Shown in pieces: positions 43,310 through 55,102 of a DNA stretch of 64,000 bases (position 1 is the stretch's first letter; every line of letters starts with the position of its first letter). The translations under genes and the position numbers were made by a program. The notes beneath the pieces are model-generated. The model saw only the letters and a program-made list of their open reading frames with translations. It was not told the origin of the DNA and did no database searches. The DNA comes from Datisca glomerata (lineage: Eukaryota > Streptophyta > Magnoliopsida > Cucurbitales > Datiscaceae). The DNA lies in assembly GCA_003255025.1 (NCBI GenBank), contig QANY01008651.1, positions 868,001 to 932,000 on the forward strand, given 5' to 3'.

Positions 43310-44879
43310 AGACTTTACTAATTATTTAGTAAAGAGTATATTTATTCTTATGGTTCATAAGCCAGCCTATGAATTTTTGGTACGTGATCGATAATTAATA
43401 GGCATAACATTGCTATCTTCTAGTCAATAATTTAATTGACTCGATCTTATTAAGCGATTGAAATTATGAATTAAAATCTATTCAATAACTTTAATTCACT
43501 TGGAGCTAGGATGGATCTCTCAATTTTAGCTGTGTGATTTCATTACAAATAGGAGTTTTTCTCCAAGTTTTAGGGCCAAGCCATTTTGACACCATTAGTT
43601 AATAGAAAAGGCAATCCTATAGAAACCATTTTCTAGCCGAAAAGTGAGCGAGAGACAAGAGAGATCTTTTTTAAGTTTTTATATGCCTACATACTCATGG
43701 TTGGTTGACGGTTCAAGGAATAGAAAGGAAGACATAACTTCTCAGTATTCACATAATTCAAAATCAAGTAGTCGATGCACAGAGTAGGATGACAATGGTT
43801 GGTGGCGCGACTTCACGATGACCGTGCACATTTTTAGGAACGTTTTATGTGGAATTCAAGTTTGGATGTTGATGCGAATTAAAGAATTTTTTAGATTCAT
43901 GAGTTAATGCTAAAACCTTTTATTCGTTTATATGAGCCTAAATTTGGTTGTTTCATGAATAAAGCAAAGATCAGGACTATTTCCACTGCACCATATACTT
44001 CAACGAGGAGATCACCTTTAATTCAACTTTTATTAAATGTTTCCTAATAAGATTATCTATAGTTATCGAATGATTGCCACCTCGAATATTGACATTACTC
44101 CTATTAGATTATCTTTATCTGATATGTGACCACCTCCTTGCAAAGTGAGGTGGTTGGCTAGTCACACACCACACAGGGTTTCTGTTTGGCACGATCTCCC
44201 TTGTTAAGAAGAATAATATTTCAGAAAATCATCAGATACCATAAAGAATAAATCTCTATGGTAGGCGTAAATAGTGTAGCACTACCACACGGTCTAATCT
44301 AATTTGAGCATATTAAATAATCACATTATTTACATCTCAAATGATTCAGATTCTTAAAATATCGTATGTGATAAAAGGACACTCTTATTATCACATTTTT
44401 ACATAATGGGTAATAATTTAGAATTCGGTAGCTCTAAATTATTTATCATAATCTCATTTACTTGTTCATGTGATGTTCACAGCGATGACACGAGGACCCC
44501 TAAATTTCAAGCTCGATAATTAGTTAAAATATTTACTTAATACATCTTTTATTAGTTCTAAAGTTATTCTACTATAAACTTAAAATTACACTCTTGAAAT
44601 TATAAATATTAATTACTTAAATAATTAAATAGTCCATTGTTATAATGACTACATATAGATCAATCCTCCATAAGAGTTAATAACTAGAGATAGGTAAACA
44701 ACTTGTTAACCTCTCTGTAATTACTTCGTATTCCTTGAGTTCCATAGTTTAGGTTAGACTGTTTCATTCTTAATGGAAATGAGTTATACTTTTAATTATT
44801 GATTAATTAATGATCTCAACGTTAATTATTAATTATGGATATTTTCATTATTATCCTTACACATGATCCTTTTGCATAA
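43310..44879. other. AT-rich non-coding, possibly diverged long LTR
   Basis: Nothing coding was seen. Around 44560-44770 'ctactataaacttaaaattaca' and related text resembles the family X LTR ('ctccactataaatatagaattgca'), suggesting a distant relative. No ends or duplication could be set. Confidence 0.3.
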
Positions 44880-45086
44880 AACTCTTATATATAATGTTTA
44901 TGGTCGCATAAAATAATCTTGAAATTTTCAAGATTCTCATAAAGTATTATTTTTACAAATAATAGGATTTTCATTGAGATAAAACAGAGCCAAACAATTC
45001 TTAAGACCCATTTTAGCTGGGTGATGAGCCAAACAATTACTAGATCTAGGAATGAAATGAACCATAACTGAAGAGAATCGAGATAT

Positions 45087-47302
45087 TCTTGGAAAACGCG
45101 GCGCACGCGTGGTGAAGGCGTGGTAGCTTTTAAAAATATATTAAAAATGAATCGTATATTTTTTGATAAAACCAAAACAAGCGTGACGCAACGGTTTCTA
45201 AAATAAAATTTTTTATTGAAAAATTATTTTCAATCAGGATCCATTATATATTTATATATTAAATCTCAGACATACATGGATATGAATCATTTACTTCTTG
45301 TTGTTTATACCAAGCATCCTCGCAAACAAACAATCATGCGTTTTCACGAATAACAGACCTCGAGATCTACACCAAAATATTTTAAGTCAATCATCAAATG
45401 TACTAGGACGTATGTAAGCACATAGAATAATCAAATATATTTTTTCTGCCTCTAGATGTACATAACACATGAGATCTAGAGATTTACTGAGAATGATTAA
45501 TTTTTGTGAGACAATCATCTAAGAAAAGACGATGATTATTCTCACAGAAATTTTTAATTGACTTTTTAATCACAGAAAAAATTCACTCTGATAGCAATTG
45601 TGTTTTTCACTCTCTATCAACAGCGAGGCCAATAGAATAATATCTATATATTTTCTAAATAATGGCATATAAGATTTTTAGGGATAAACTGAAAATAATA
45701 TTTCATTTCAAAATTATCATTGCAGTGTGACTCATTGTAATTTGTGCACAATTGCAGTGTCACATGACACTGCAGTTAACGTGAGCTAACATAGTGCCTC
45801 ACGGGACTGTGTACCACGGCACTACAGTAGTGTCGTGTGGTACTACTGTATTGCACCCCCACTACTTCAGTGCCACGTGACACTATAGTAGTTCATGTCA
45901 ATCTCTGAGTCTCAATCAGTGATTGACACATTAAAATTACTACGAATTAAATATGTATTCTAATCAGATAAATATCTAGATATCAATTAATTCAATATTA
46001 ACATATTTGATTATCCCTATCAATTAACTTATCTATTAGTTCACAAATAACAGGTTAAGTTATTCAAATTATTATCTAATAATAATTTATAATTATCTAA
46101 TTTCAAAAATTAGATATTCTATCACACTTATCAGTAATTAAAATATTAATCGATATAATTATATATCTCTGTGTGTGTGTAATTTCCGAAGTTTGTATAT
46201 AAATAATTTAATTAATTAATCACACATAATTATCTTATAATTACGTATTTAGCTCAGAATAAAAATTTATTTTGTAAGTCAGTCATTTTCTCATGTCCTG
46301 AAATATTCACAGCCTAGACTACGTAGTACAGATGTGACTTGGGGACCATGAATCTATAATCTTAAGTTCCAATAAACCAGATTATTAATTAAATAATCTT
46401 ATTTATTAATTTCATTATTACTCCACTATAAATATAGAATTGCACTCTTAGAGATTATAGAATATATTTATAGAGTATTCTTATGTGGTCCATTGATATA
46501 ATCATTTCACGTATTTCTGTCATCCAATTATTAGTTCGTAAATTAGAACTAGTCCAAATTATCGTTTAACCCTTCTAAGTACATCTTGATCCTTAAGTAC
46601 CATTAATTCACTAGTGAATGACTAATTTATAATCGTATTATATATTTGAGTTCAATAACCATTCAGTTCCAGAATTAATACTTAAGAGAATCAATATACG
46701 ATCCGTTAGAAAAACTTAGATTCCAAATCTTGTAAGATCATGCTCACAACCATCCATATCACTGAATCTCCAAAATAAAAGTCACTAGTTTGTTTTACAA
46801 ACAAATCTTCACGAATGAATCAAAAGATCCAGTAGACATGTATAAGAGTTCATGACTAGTCATGATTTAGATAGATCTACATATGATCATCAGATTGATG
46901 TGTACTAGATCTTTATGATAAACAATATGTTAATATAAAAATATTAATTTACATCAATCATGTCATATATAATTTTATTATATAAAGTACATTTACTAAG
47001 ATGACTATTCACATCAATGATCGAGATCTAGATCACATACATTCATAATGCTTAGTAAACCGTACTAGCAACCATTCATTAAATATTATATACTTTAATA
47101 TGTTGCTGACATTTTTATTCATCATTTATAATCTTAATACTCTCGTGCTAATACAATATCATAGTCTCATTTATAAAATTTTCAGATTTTTATATAAATT
47201 ATTCAACAATAATTTAAAAGAATAATTATAAGAAAAATATAACTTCATTAAATTTCATATTAAAATGTCAATGCACATATTTTGAGGGCATAACCTCCAA
47301 CA
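45087..47302 (-). repeat. Family X solo LTR
   Basis: A single 2216 bp LTR with exact 5 bp duplication GATAT on both sides (45082-45086 and 47303-47307) and no internal sequence. It matches 18375-20576 along its length. The first base pairs have changed (TCTTGG for TGTTGG). Such solo LTRs arise by recombination between the two LTRs of one element. Confidence 0.93.
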
Positions 47303-47620
47303 GATATAAAATGATGAATATCATAAATTAAAGGTTGAACCTGACTTTCAATAGAACCATGACCATTAACCATTTTGACGAGACCCAATGCATCTGCGAA
47401 GATAGATAACGAATCATTAACTCATTGGAATGCTTCCTCCATCGCCCATAAAAGCGCAAGAGCCTCCCCCAAGTAACTGTCCCAAAAGGATCAATAAAGC
47501 ACCAACCTGCACCTCTAGCTTACTCCAAGCACCCCAATGTAAACCATCTTTATCTGGAGAGTTGTTCCACCAATAATTAGAAAGATGGTTACAAATAGCC
47601 TGAATAGATAGTAGAAAATT
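47303..47620 (-). pseudogene. LINE 2 thumb and RNase H start, fused by deletion
   Basis: 'NYWWNNSPDKDGLHWGAWSK' (thumb) is followed almost at once by RNase H text ('AGWCFIDPFGTVT', 'EALALL.AMEEAFQ', 'ADALGLVKMVNG' in shifted frames). The zinc-binding region that normally lies between is absent, so an internal deletion is inferred. Confidence 0.7.
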
Positions 47621-48730
47621 TAAAATAAGACATAGCGTAGTTCGAGATAGCCATTGCAACCGATTTCATAAGAAACACTTTGCCACCAGAGGAGAGAAAC
47701 CGTTCAGACCAGCCTGTAATTTTAGATACAGTTCTGTCGACAATATCATTAAAATTATGCTTCTTAGAAAGACTAAAATCAGATAAGAGGCCCAAGTACT
47801 TTCCAAGAGAATTACATTGATTCATACCCAGGTGGCGAGACAGATCATCACATATATGGTGAGGAGTATTTGAACTGAAGTACACTCCACTTTTATCACA
47901 ATTAATTTCTTGCCCATATGCAATACTGTAACACTTATGGAGATAGAGAATCATGCAAAACTCTGCCTTTGAAGCTTTACAAAAAAATAAAGAGTCATCA
48001 GCAAATAAGAGATGTGATATTGTTGGACCACCTTTATAATTACAAAAAACCAGAAATAAGCTTAGAAGCTTCAGCCTATGTGAATAACGAAGATAACGCC
48101 TTTGCACATAGAATAAAAAAATAGAGACAGAGAGGCCCCCTATCAAAGACCCCTATGTGGATATATAATGTTACCCGCTTCACCATTAGGAAGAACCTGG
48201 TAAGAAATTGAGGAAATACAACGATAAATCCACATACACCAAGTTTCTGAAAAACCCATCTTCCTTAAAACAACAATACATTAATCTCTTTCAATCCTAT
48301 CATAAGCCTTGGACATATCAACCTTAATAGCAGCTCCAAAAATCTTACATTTTTTCCTAGTTCAAAGAGAATGTAGAATTTCATGTGAAAGAAGAATTTT
48401 AAGAAGAATATTATCACTAATAAATCCGTCAGGAACAAAGGCACTTTGATAAGGGCCTATAATATTGTCAATAAAAGATTGAAGCCTATTTGTTAGTATC
48501 TTTGAAATAATCTTGTAGCTCTCATTACATAAGCTAATAGGCCAAAGTTGAGATAGACGTCGAGGATTATGAATTTTGGGGATAAGAACAACATGGTTAC
48601 GATTAATATCAGGAGGAAAGAATCCATTCAAAAATAATTGAAAGACCAGAGCACAAATATCATCTTTAATGAGAACCCAAAACTAATGATAAAAAGCAGC
48701 AGAAAAACCATCTGAACCAGGGGATTTAGA
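47621..48730 (-). pseudogene. LINE 2 reverse transcriptase remnant
   Basis: Motifs include 'LNPSKSPGSDGFSAAFYH', 'PISLCNESYKIISKILTNRL', 'GPYQSAFVPDGFISDNILL', 'AAIKVDMSKAYDRIE', 'PTISHLLFADDSLFFCKAS' (FADD catalytic box) and 'KYLGLLSDFSLSK'. Several stops and shifts occur, but the catalytic box is intact. Confidence 0.92.
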
Positions 48731-49105
48731 AGGATTCAGACCATACACTACTGACTAATTTCCTCAATTGAAACTGGACGACTTAAGAAGTCTCTTTGAG
48801 TATCATCCAACCACGTGGAAATTCCTTCCAAGGCTGTATTAATCGCCAGAGGTGAAGGAGACGAGCTGCTAAAAAGATTCAGAAAATACTGGTCCACCTC
48901 ACCTCTAATATCCACTGGATCAGTAAACCAAGAACCCGAGTTAGCTTCAATACCCATCAATTTATTTTGCCGGCAATGAATTGAAACCTTTGCATGGAAG
49001 AAACGTGTATTCCAATCTCCTTCAGATAACCATTGTGCCCGAGATCGATCCCTCTGGTAAACTTCCTCCGCTGCTGCAGTCTGTAAAGGCAAAATTTCTG
49101 ACACG
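48731..49105 (-). pseudogene. LINE 2 linker remnant
   Basis: The 118-codon frame contains 'EEVYQRDRSRAQWLSEGDWN' then 'TRFFHAKVSIHCRQNKLMGI', and ends with 'RPVSIEEISQ'. It is the endonuclease-RT linker. The endonuclease upstream is missing. Confidence 0.88.
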
Positions 49106-49650
49106 TGATAAAATTTAGGTCGAAAATTCTATCGAAAAGAATATAGAGTGAGAATCGTAGGATTAACTAGAAGGTTATAAAGAATAAACCGATCAGACGA
49201 AAGTACACAGATTGCTAACATGTCAATCCAAAGAAAAGCTAATCAAGACCATTAGATTGATCAGACGGTCAAGATTCACTTGGTTGTTATTGTTGATAAG
49301 CTAGATCTCAATGAATATTCTGTTGATACAGTTTTTAGATAGAATTAGATAAGCTGTATCAAATCATATGAAGACATGTAAAAAGAGACAAGATGTAACT
49401 ACAAACAAGAGACAACAACTCTCAACACTCATTAGTCTTGTAAACCCTTTCTCCATAATAAAATACTATCAAAATCTCTCTGTAGTTTTTCTTCTCTTCA
49501 AGGATTTTTCACGTAAATCATGGTGTCATTATTCTCTCTCTACCTCTAAATTATTCTCTTGGTTTTCTTATTATGATGTAAGAAATTCACGACCGATTAT
49601 CAAAGACGGTGGATTTTTTTTCTTTACTTTTGGTGCTTTCATTGAGAGTG
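49106..49650 (+). repeat. Gypsy-type LTR (start TGATAAAA) with adjacent primer-site-like motif
   Basis: The stretch begins TG directly at the LINE break and resembles Tat/Ogre-type LTRs, with a 3' part rich in 'cataataaaatactatc' and 'ctctct'. It is followed by TTTTGGTGCTTTCATTGAGAG near 49625-49648, which I recognise as the leader/primer site often following such LTRs. No second copy was found in the window. The LTR end is not settled. Confidence 0.5.
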
Positions 49651-50420
49651 AGAAAAAGAAAGCTCGAGAAATTCCTTCCAAAACGCTCAAAACTAAATCA
49701 AACGCCCCCTCAACAATGGAAGCGGAAGTAGAAACGGAAGTAAAAGTGGAAGTAGAAGCAAAATTGGAAGCGGGAATGGAAAGGACAACAGGTTGGAAAC
49801 TCAAAATGGAAGTAAAAGCAACAACGACTAAGGAACCGAAAATCAGAAGTGAAGAATGGGGCCGGCGAAACCCACGAATTGTCACCCGCAGACTGCCGGA
49901 CGATCGAAGTTTCGCCTAAGACAGCTAGGCCAAGAGCAACCGAAGCGAAAAAAGAGAAAGGAATGAGATCAGAAAAGAAATCAATTCAAAGGAATGATGA
50001 GTTCAAAAAAAATCAGAGCGGATAAGAAAAATAGAGCTCATAAAGCTCAGATCACACAAACTCAGAGAACTCAGAAAGTTCAAAAGGCTTAGATCAAAAA
50101 ACTCAATCTCAGACTAGAAAAGCTCATAAATCTCATATTAGAGAAGCTCATACCAGAAAAGCTCAAAAAGTTCAGGAAATTCAAAAAAGCTCATAAAGTT
50201 CAGACCAAAAAGCTCATAAAATAAAAAAGGTTTCAGAAAAGTTGAAGTCAGAGTTTTAGAAAAGTTGAAGTCAGAGTTTTAAAACAGAAAAGTTGAAGTT
50301 CAGATTAGAGAAGCTGAAACTCTTCAGCAAAGAAAATGTTAGAGTATTAGAATTTCAGAACAAAAATCTAAAAAGATTTAGAAAAGAAATTCATTAGAAA
50401 AGAAAAAAATTGTTAAGGAA
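49651..50420 (+). other. Gypsy-type leader with short repeats
   Basis: About 49715-49830 is built from 'ggaagt(a/c)' type units, which translate to an E/V/K-rich run. From 50030 to 50330 'agctcataaag', 'aaagttcag' and 'aaaagttgaagtcagagtttt' repeat irregularly. No gag or pol domain was recognised. It may be the leader of a large non-autonomous element. Confidence 0.5.
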
Positions 50421-50860
50421 AGAACGGGAAAGTTGTCACTTCATTACATACTGGAAAACATTGTGGCAACGGGAATGAAAAATGTTGAGAACTAGATCAG
50501 CTCATTAACTCCAAAGCCATTAGATCAGTCTCGGGCCTAACCCAGACTCTTTGGCCCACCATGGAAAGCCTATGGCTTCTCTCTATAAATATAAGGTGCA
50601 TAGTTTATTCATGATGTATTCATTCTCTAATTTTCTAGTCCCACACTGTCAAAATTGTTACTAACTTGAGCGTCAGAGCCTAATTGATTAGGCACCATAC
50701 TGAAGTTGATACTCTTACGTTCATTATTTTGTCTTTTTTCAGGTTCATCATCCAATTATCTGATGACGCATGATAACACCTCTAATAACAGATCTCCAAC
50801 ATCTACAGTTCGATAAAAAGATGTTTGATTTTAATTTTTAAGTAGTTACAAAATAATGTT
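50421..50860 (+). repeat. Possible second gypsy-type LTR fragment
   Basis: It contains a TATA box (tctctataaatataagg at about 50578-50595), then 'tattcattctctaattttct' and 'actaacttgagcgtcagagcc', text common in plant gypsy LTRs. No partner LTR was identified in the window. Confidence 0.45.
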
Positions 50861-52457
50861 TAACATCTCAGATTTCTCTTCTCACCATTCTTTATTGTGA
50901 GGCAAACAAGAATCTAGAAATGTGAAATGTTACATATTTGAACCATTAAAATAAAATTTTAACAGTTTTTTAAATTCTTTCCCCAAGCGCGTATCGTCCC
51001 ATACACCTTAACATAATTTATTAATTTAAAAAAGTTAAATAACTTTCATAACATTTCTGGTTTAAAAAATAATAAAATTTTGATAAACTAGACGCATAGC
51101 CATCACGATGTTAAGGAGTCAAATTTCCTGGTATCAGTTCACCTCCCAAAGTAAATTTAAGCCACGTATTATAATATTAATTTTTTAATTACAAAATTTT
51201 GGAATAATTCAATATTGGTGGCTCGGCTAGATTAATCCCAAAAAGGAATCAAACTTATTCTAACATGGCTGTGCGTCTCCACAATAATGGCTAATAAAGA
51301 TCGAGAATACGTTTCTAGATAAAGGCTCAACTAGGAGTAGAAGAGTCAGTCATAACTAATATTTAGATAAATTCTTAATTGTCTAAGTAATAAACTAATT
51401 ATTTATAAGTTTATTTAACAAATCATTTTTAATAGAATGATAAAATATCAAACTATAAATATCACATTTCATAATCATTTTAAGGTAAGTTCAGTTCGTG
51501 ACCTTAGCAAGATTTTGTCAAAATACACACAAATATTAACTTAAGCTTCAGATTCTCTTCAACAAGTACTCACTCTGCTGTTGTTATGCCTTCGAGTTTC
51601 TTGTATTCTTGGTGTGCAAGAAATTATTCACCAATACTAGACGCATGTATTCGCTAGATTTGAACTGCATTACAACATGATAGTAAGGACCAAAGGGTTG
51701 TTATGATTTATTTTCTTCTTTTTAGGACAGACAAGTGTTAGAATGCAACTAAAGTTGACCAATAAACGCCACAGTTTGGAGATCGAACTAACAAGAAGAA
51801 AAAGGGCAAAAAACAGAGTCAAAATGTTGTGTGTATATAGGTGTCAATTTTTAATGAGTGGCTGTTATGGTTTCTAAAAAAGATGCAATATTGTAAAGGG
51901 AACCTAATATTAACTCTCTCAGGCAAATATTTAGAGACCTAAAAACATATAGAGACTGTGTAATATAAAATCCTAAACTTTTTGGCCTGCCTTCTTCCAT
52001 TTAAAATCTTACTGAAAGTGACAATTTCTTCTTAGAAGAATTAATTTATACAGTAATATAAAGTGAAACCCATCTCTCTAATTTCTTCTATTATGATCAA
52101 TTATTATTTTTATTTTCTTTTTCTTTTACAGAGTTACTAAATTATATGGCGTTTGGGGAAGATTATCTTGAACTCATAATCACATAAATGGATGACAGAA
52201 TTTAATCATGTATATCCGTCTATCTTATCATGATTTTTTTTAACAATTATGAATTTTTGTTGGAGAAAAAGAAAAGACAGAGGAATATTAGATCAATAAC
52301 TTCACTTAGTTTCTCAAATATTTTTATGTTTTGTTTTACATGTCGATAAAATAGGGAAGAAAATGGTAGAAAGTGAAGTCATTTCTAACTACAGTTTTTT
52401 TAGAAGGGTAAATTCTCATCCTAATAAAACAGAGACACCCACAATCCTAAATAGAGT
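50861..52457. other. Unassigned AT-rich sequence
   Basis: No coding, RNA or repeat structure that I can support was recognised. It could be ordinary intergenic DNA or very old transposon remnants. Confidence 0.4.
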
Positions 52458-52826
52458 TGTTAGATATTGTTAAAGAGAAGCTCAAAGAGAATAGTGGCTA
52501 AGAAGTAGAGTATAATGTCGTTGGATTTCTCTCCCTCACTCGAGCACCTTAGTTACTGTCAACTGATATCAGTTTGACAACAACTAATAAATTGATATCA
52601 GTTTATTAGTTGGTTAGATCCTCAGTCTCTAAACTCTAACCTACCGGTTGTTATGTGATCATGAGCTCTCTACTAGATATTAACTTGTAAACAACTCTCA
52701 AATTAATACATAAGAAGTACATCTGATGATATAATATGTGTATTGATAGTTTGTCAGTATCTCTACTCTTTTTACTTTCTTCTCTTCTCTACTCTATCTT
52801 CTTTCTATTTGACTCTCATTCTCACA
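52458..52826 (+). repeat. Copia 3 5' LTR
   Basis: It starts TGTTAGATATTG and ends ATTCTCACA. A degenerate primer site (TTGTATCAAAGTC) follows at once. The repeat 'aactgatatcagttt' occurs within it as an inverted repeat. No 3' LTR is available to confirm the ends. Confidence 0.75.
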
Positions 52827-52856
52827 TTGTATCAAAGTCATTCAAGACTCACGTCC

Positions 52857-53735
52857 ATGGTTGGAAACTCAATGACATCGACTGGAACTCTGAGCAATAG
52901 CAATGTAACAAGTCCTAACACTATATTACAAAATACATTCAATAGATTTGCATCAATGAAGCTAGAAAGAAACAACTATGTTCTTCGGAAGTCACAAATA
53001 TTTCCAGTGCTTACAGGGCATGGTTTTGATGAAATAGTTTTTGGTTATCAGAGAAACCACATAAAAACCTAGCAAGTGGGTAAATGAATCCAGAATATGT
53101 GTCATGGTTAAGAAAAGACCAAATTCTAGGATGGCTAAGAGCCTCGATGAGTGAAGAAGTTCTTTCCATTGTCACACAATATCACACTTTTGAATACGTA
53201 TAAAGATCCCTAGAAAGAAATTTTACAAATTTTTCTAAGGAAAGAATGTTATAATGACTCATAATATCACTCCAAAGTGATAAGAAGGGAAGTGATTACA
53301 TTGCTGACTACCGTGATAGAATCAGAAGGACATCAGATGGTCTAGCTGCGGCATGGCAAAATATTAGTGATCAAGAATTGATCTCATATGTGCTAAAATT
53401 TCCTTGGATTAGAATTTGATCCAGTAGTAGTATCACAGCAAAAGAAAGATACCTTAGTTTGGAGGAGGTGCAATCCTTGCTTATGGTTTATGAAAGTAGA
53501 TTGGATAAACAACATCATGAAATGGTGGCAAGCCTCAAGAGGAGTGCAAATATTGCTACAAGTATAAACTTCAAAAGAACACAAAATGGTCCACGGCAAA
53601 ATGGAGGAAAAACTTTAACCGATGAAAAAATATGTCAATTAGAGGAAATTTTAATGGCAAAGAGGAGGAAAATGTTATGGAAGAGGCAGCAATGGGGTCA
53701 TATGTCAAGTCTGTGCAAGACCTGACCACACGGTA
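52857..53735 (+). pseudogene. Copia 3 gag remnant
   Basis: The ATG at 52857 starts 'MVGNSMTSTGTLSNSNVTSP', then 'FASMKLERNNYVLRKSQIFP' and 'VLTGHGFDE', the copia gag start. After stops, pieces resembling 'SWLRKDQILGWLRASMSEEV' occur near 53095-53160. Further on 'LSLEEVQSLLMVYESRL' and 'HHEMVASL' are recognisable. A CCHC knuckle is only hinted at near 53700-53745 (CQVCARPDHTVVVCCYR). Confidence 0.82.
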
Positions 53736-54795
53736 GTTGTTTGCTGTTATAGGTATGAAAAGAACTATTTTCATGGATAGAACAACCCACACTGGCAAAA
53801 TGCTTACTCAAACTCAGGACCCTCAGCCTACATGGTCTCACCTGCAACCTACATGGCAACTCCTGACACAGTCAATGACATGGCTTGGTATGCTAACAAT
53901 GCAAAAACCAATCATGTCATTGGTGACATTTAGAACTTAAGTATAACACATGAATACGAAGGTAATGAAAAAATGCCGGTTGGGAATGATAAGTAGCTTT
54001 TTATTTCTCATATTGGCTCTTCCTTATTGGCTCTTACTAGTAAAAGCACTTCTCTAAAACTAAAAACAATTCTTAGGGTGCTAGAAATAAAGAAAACCCT
54101 AATCTCAGTATCTAGACTTAGGACAATGATGTTTATATTGAGCTTCATTCTGATTCTTGTTTGGTGAATTATAAAACAACGTGAGCATTATTGTTGCAGG
54201 GAATGCTTAAATGAGGATTGTACCTGCTCACTTATCCTAAAATCAAAGAACCATCAGCTCTCAGTTGTAACGTTCAAAGTCTTCAATTTTACCTCTAAAG
54301 ATTTCAAAGAGTCTAAGTTCAAAAATAGCCTTGTAAAAGGAACATCTGAGTTTCCTAGTGATCTACTTTCTAAATTTGTCAATCTTGATTAAGATGCTAA
54401 ATGTAAAGTTTCAATTCCTTCTCTGAATAAAACTAGATTATTTTCTTGCTACTTGAGTGAGCCAGTTCAATTTTCTTCATCTGGCTTGAATAATAGATAT
54501 GAGACTTATAAAGCATTCTATATAGCTAAAAATGACATATTATCTAAGAATCTGATTTAAGCATGAACAATGCAAAAACTAATTTTAAAGTATGGCACCA
54601 AAGGCTAGGCCATCCCTCATCAAATATTTTAACTTAAATACTACAAAACAATTCTTGTTCTGCCATAAAAAAACATTAACTCCATTCTTCACTTCGGTGA
54701 AGCTGAGGCTAAAATCATGTTTTATCCTTTCCAATTTCTAAAATTGTAACTCAGAACCCTTTAAATCCAACTCATGTTTATCTGTGGGAACTTGT
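53736..54795 (+). pseudogene. Copia 3 protease and pre-integrase remnants
   Basis: Near 53880-53940 'MAWYANNAKTNHVIGDI' corresponds to the protease site W-Y-x-D-S/T-G-A-T-x-H, with the catalytic residues lost. Around 54585-54630 'VWHQRLGHPSSNIL' type text marks the pre-integrase domain. Everything between is broken by stops. The sequence ends in the integrase start where family X begins. Confidence 0.75.
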
Positions 54796-55102
54796 TGTTA
54801 GGCGTAGTGCCCTCAAAGTATGTGTTTTGACATTTTAATATGAAATTTAATGCAATTATATTTTTCTTATAATTGTTCTTTTAAATTATTATTGAATAAT
54901 TTATGTAAATATCTGAAAATTTAATATCCATTAATGAGACTATGATCTTATATAAGTACGAAAGGATTAAGGTAATAGATAATGAATAAAATTGTTAGCA
55001 ACATATTAAAGTATAGAATCATTAATGAATGTTTGTTAGTACGGTTTACTCAGCATTATGAATGCATGTGATCTGAATCCGGATCATTGATGTAAGTGAA
55101 TG
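54796..55102 (+). repeat. Family X LTR, left part, interrupted by family Y element
   Basis: It starts TGTTAGGCGTAGTGCCCTC and matches the family X LTR start (TGTTGGAGGTTATGCCCTC as read from the solo copy). It stops at 55102, and the LTR continues at 62821. X is in plus orientation here. Confidence 0.88.

Larger units (their letters stand above)
44880..49105 (-). mobile_element. Second LINE, 5'-truncated, internally deleted, split by a solo LTR
   Basis: The minus strand shows the linker (RDRSRAQWLSEGDWNTRFFH), RT, then directly the RNase H end. The zinc-binding part is missing. A family X solo LTR (45087-47302) splits the RNase H. The linker is cut at about 49105, where LTR-like sequence starts. 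The element differs in sequence from the LINE at 2870-9240. Many stops make it inactive. Confidence 0.85.
52458..54795 (+). mobile_element. Ty1/copia element 3, 5' part
   Basis: A 5' LTR (52458-52826), primer site and gag, protease and pre-integrase remnants follow in order. The element is cut at 54795 by a family X LTR. The rest should lie beyond the window's right edge. Frames are heavily broken. Confidence 0.85.

Noticed and set aside
49368..49919. 183-codon plus-strand frame with E/K/V repeats
   Set aside because: The repeat part is an artefact of GGAAGT-like units and the first part overlaps LTR-like DNA; no protein family is recognisable.
50030..50330. Possible CRISPR-like array of short repeats
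   Set aside because: Units vary in sequence and spacing, and the context is a plant retrotransposon leader.
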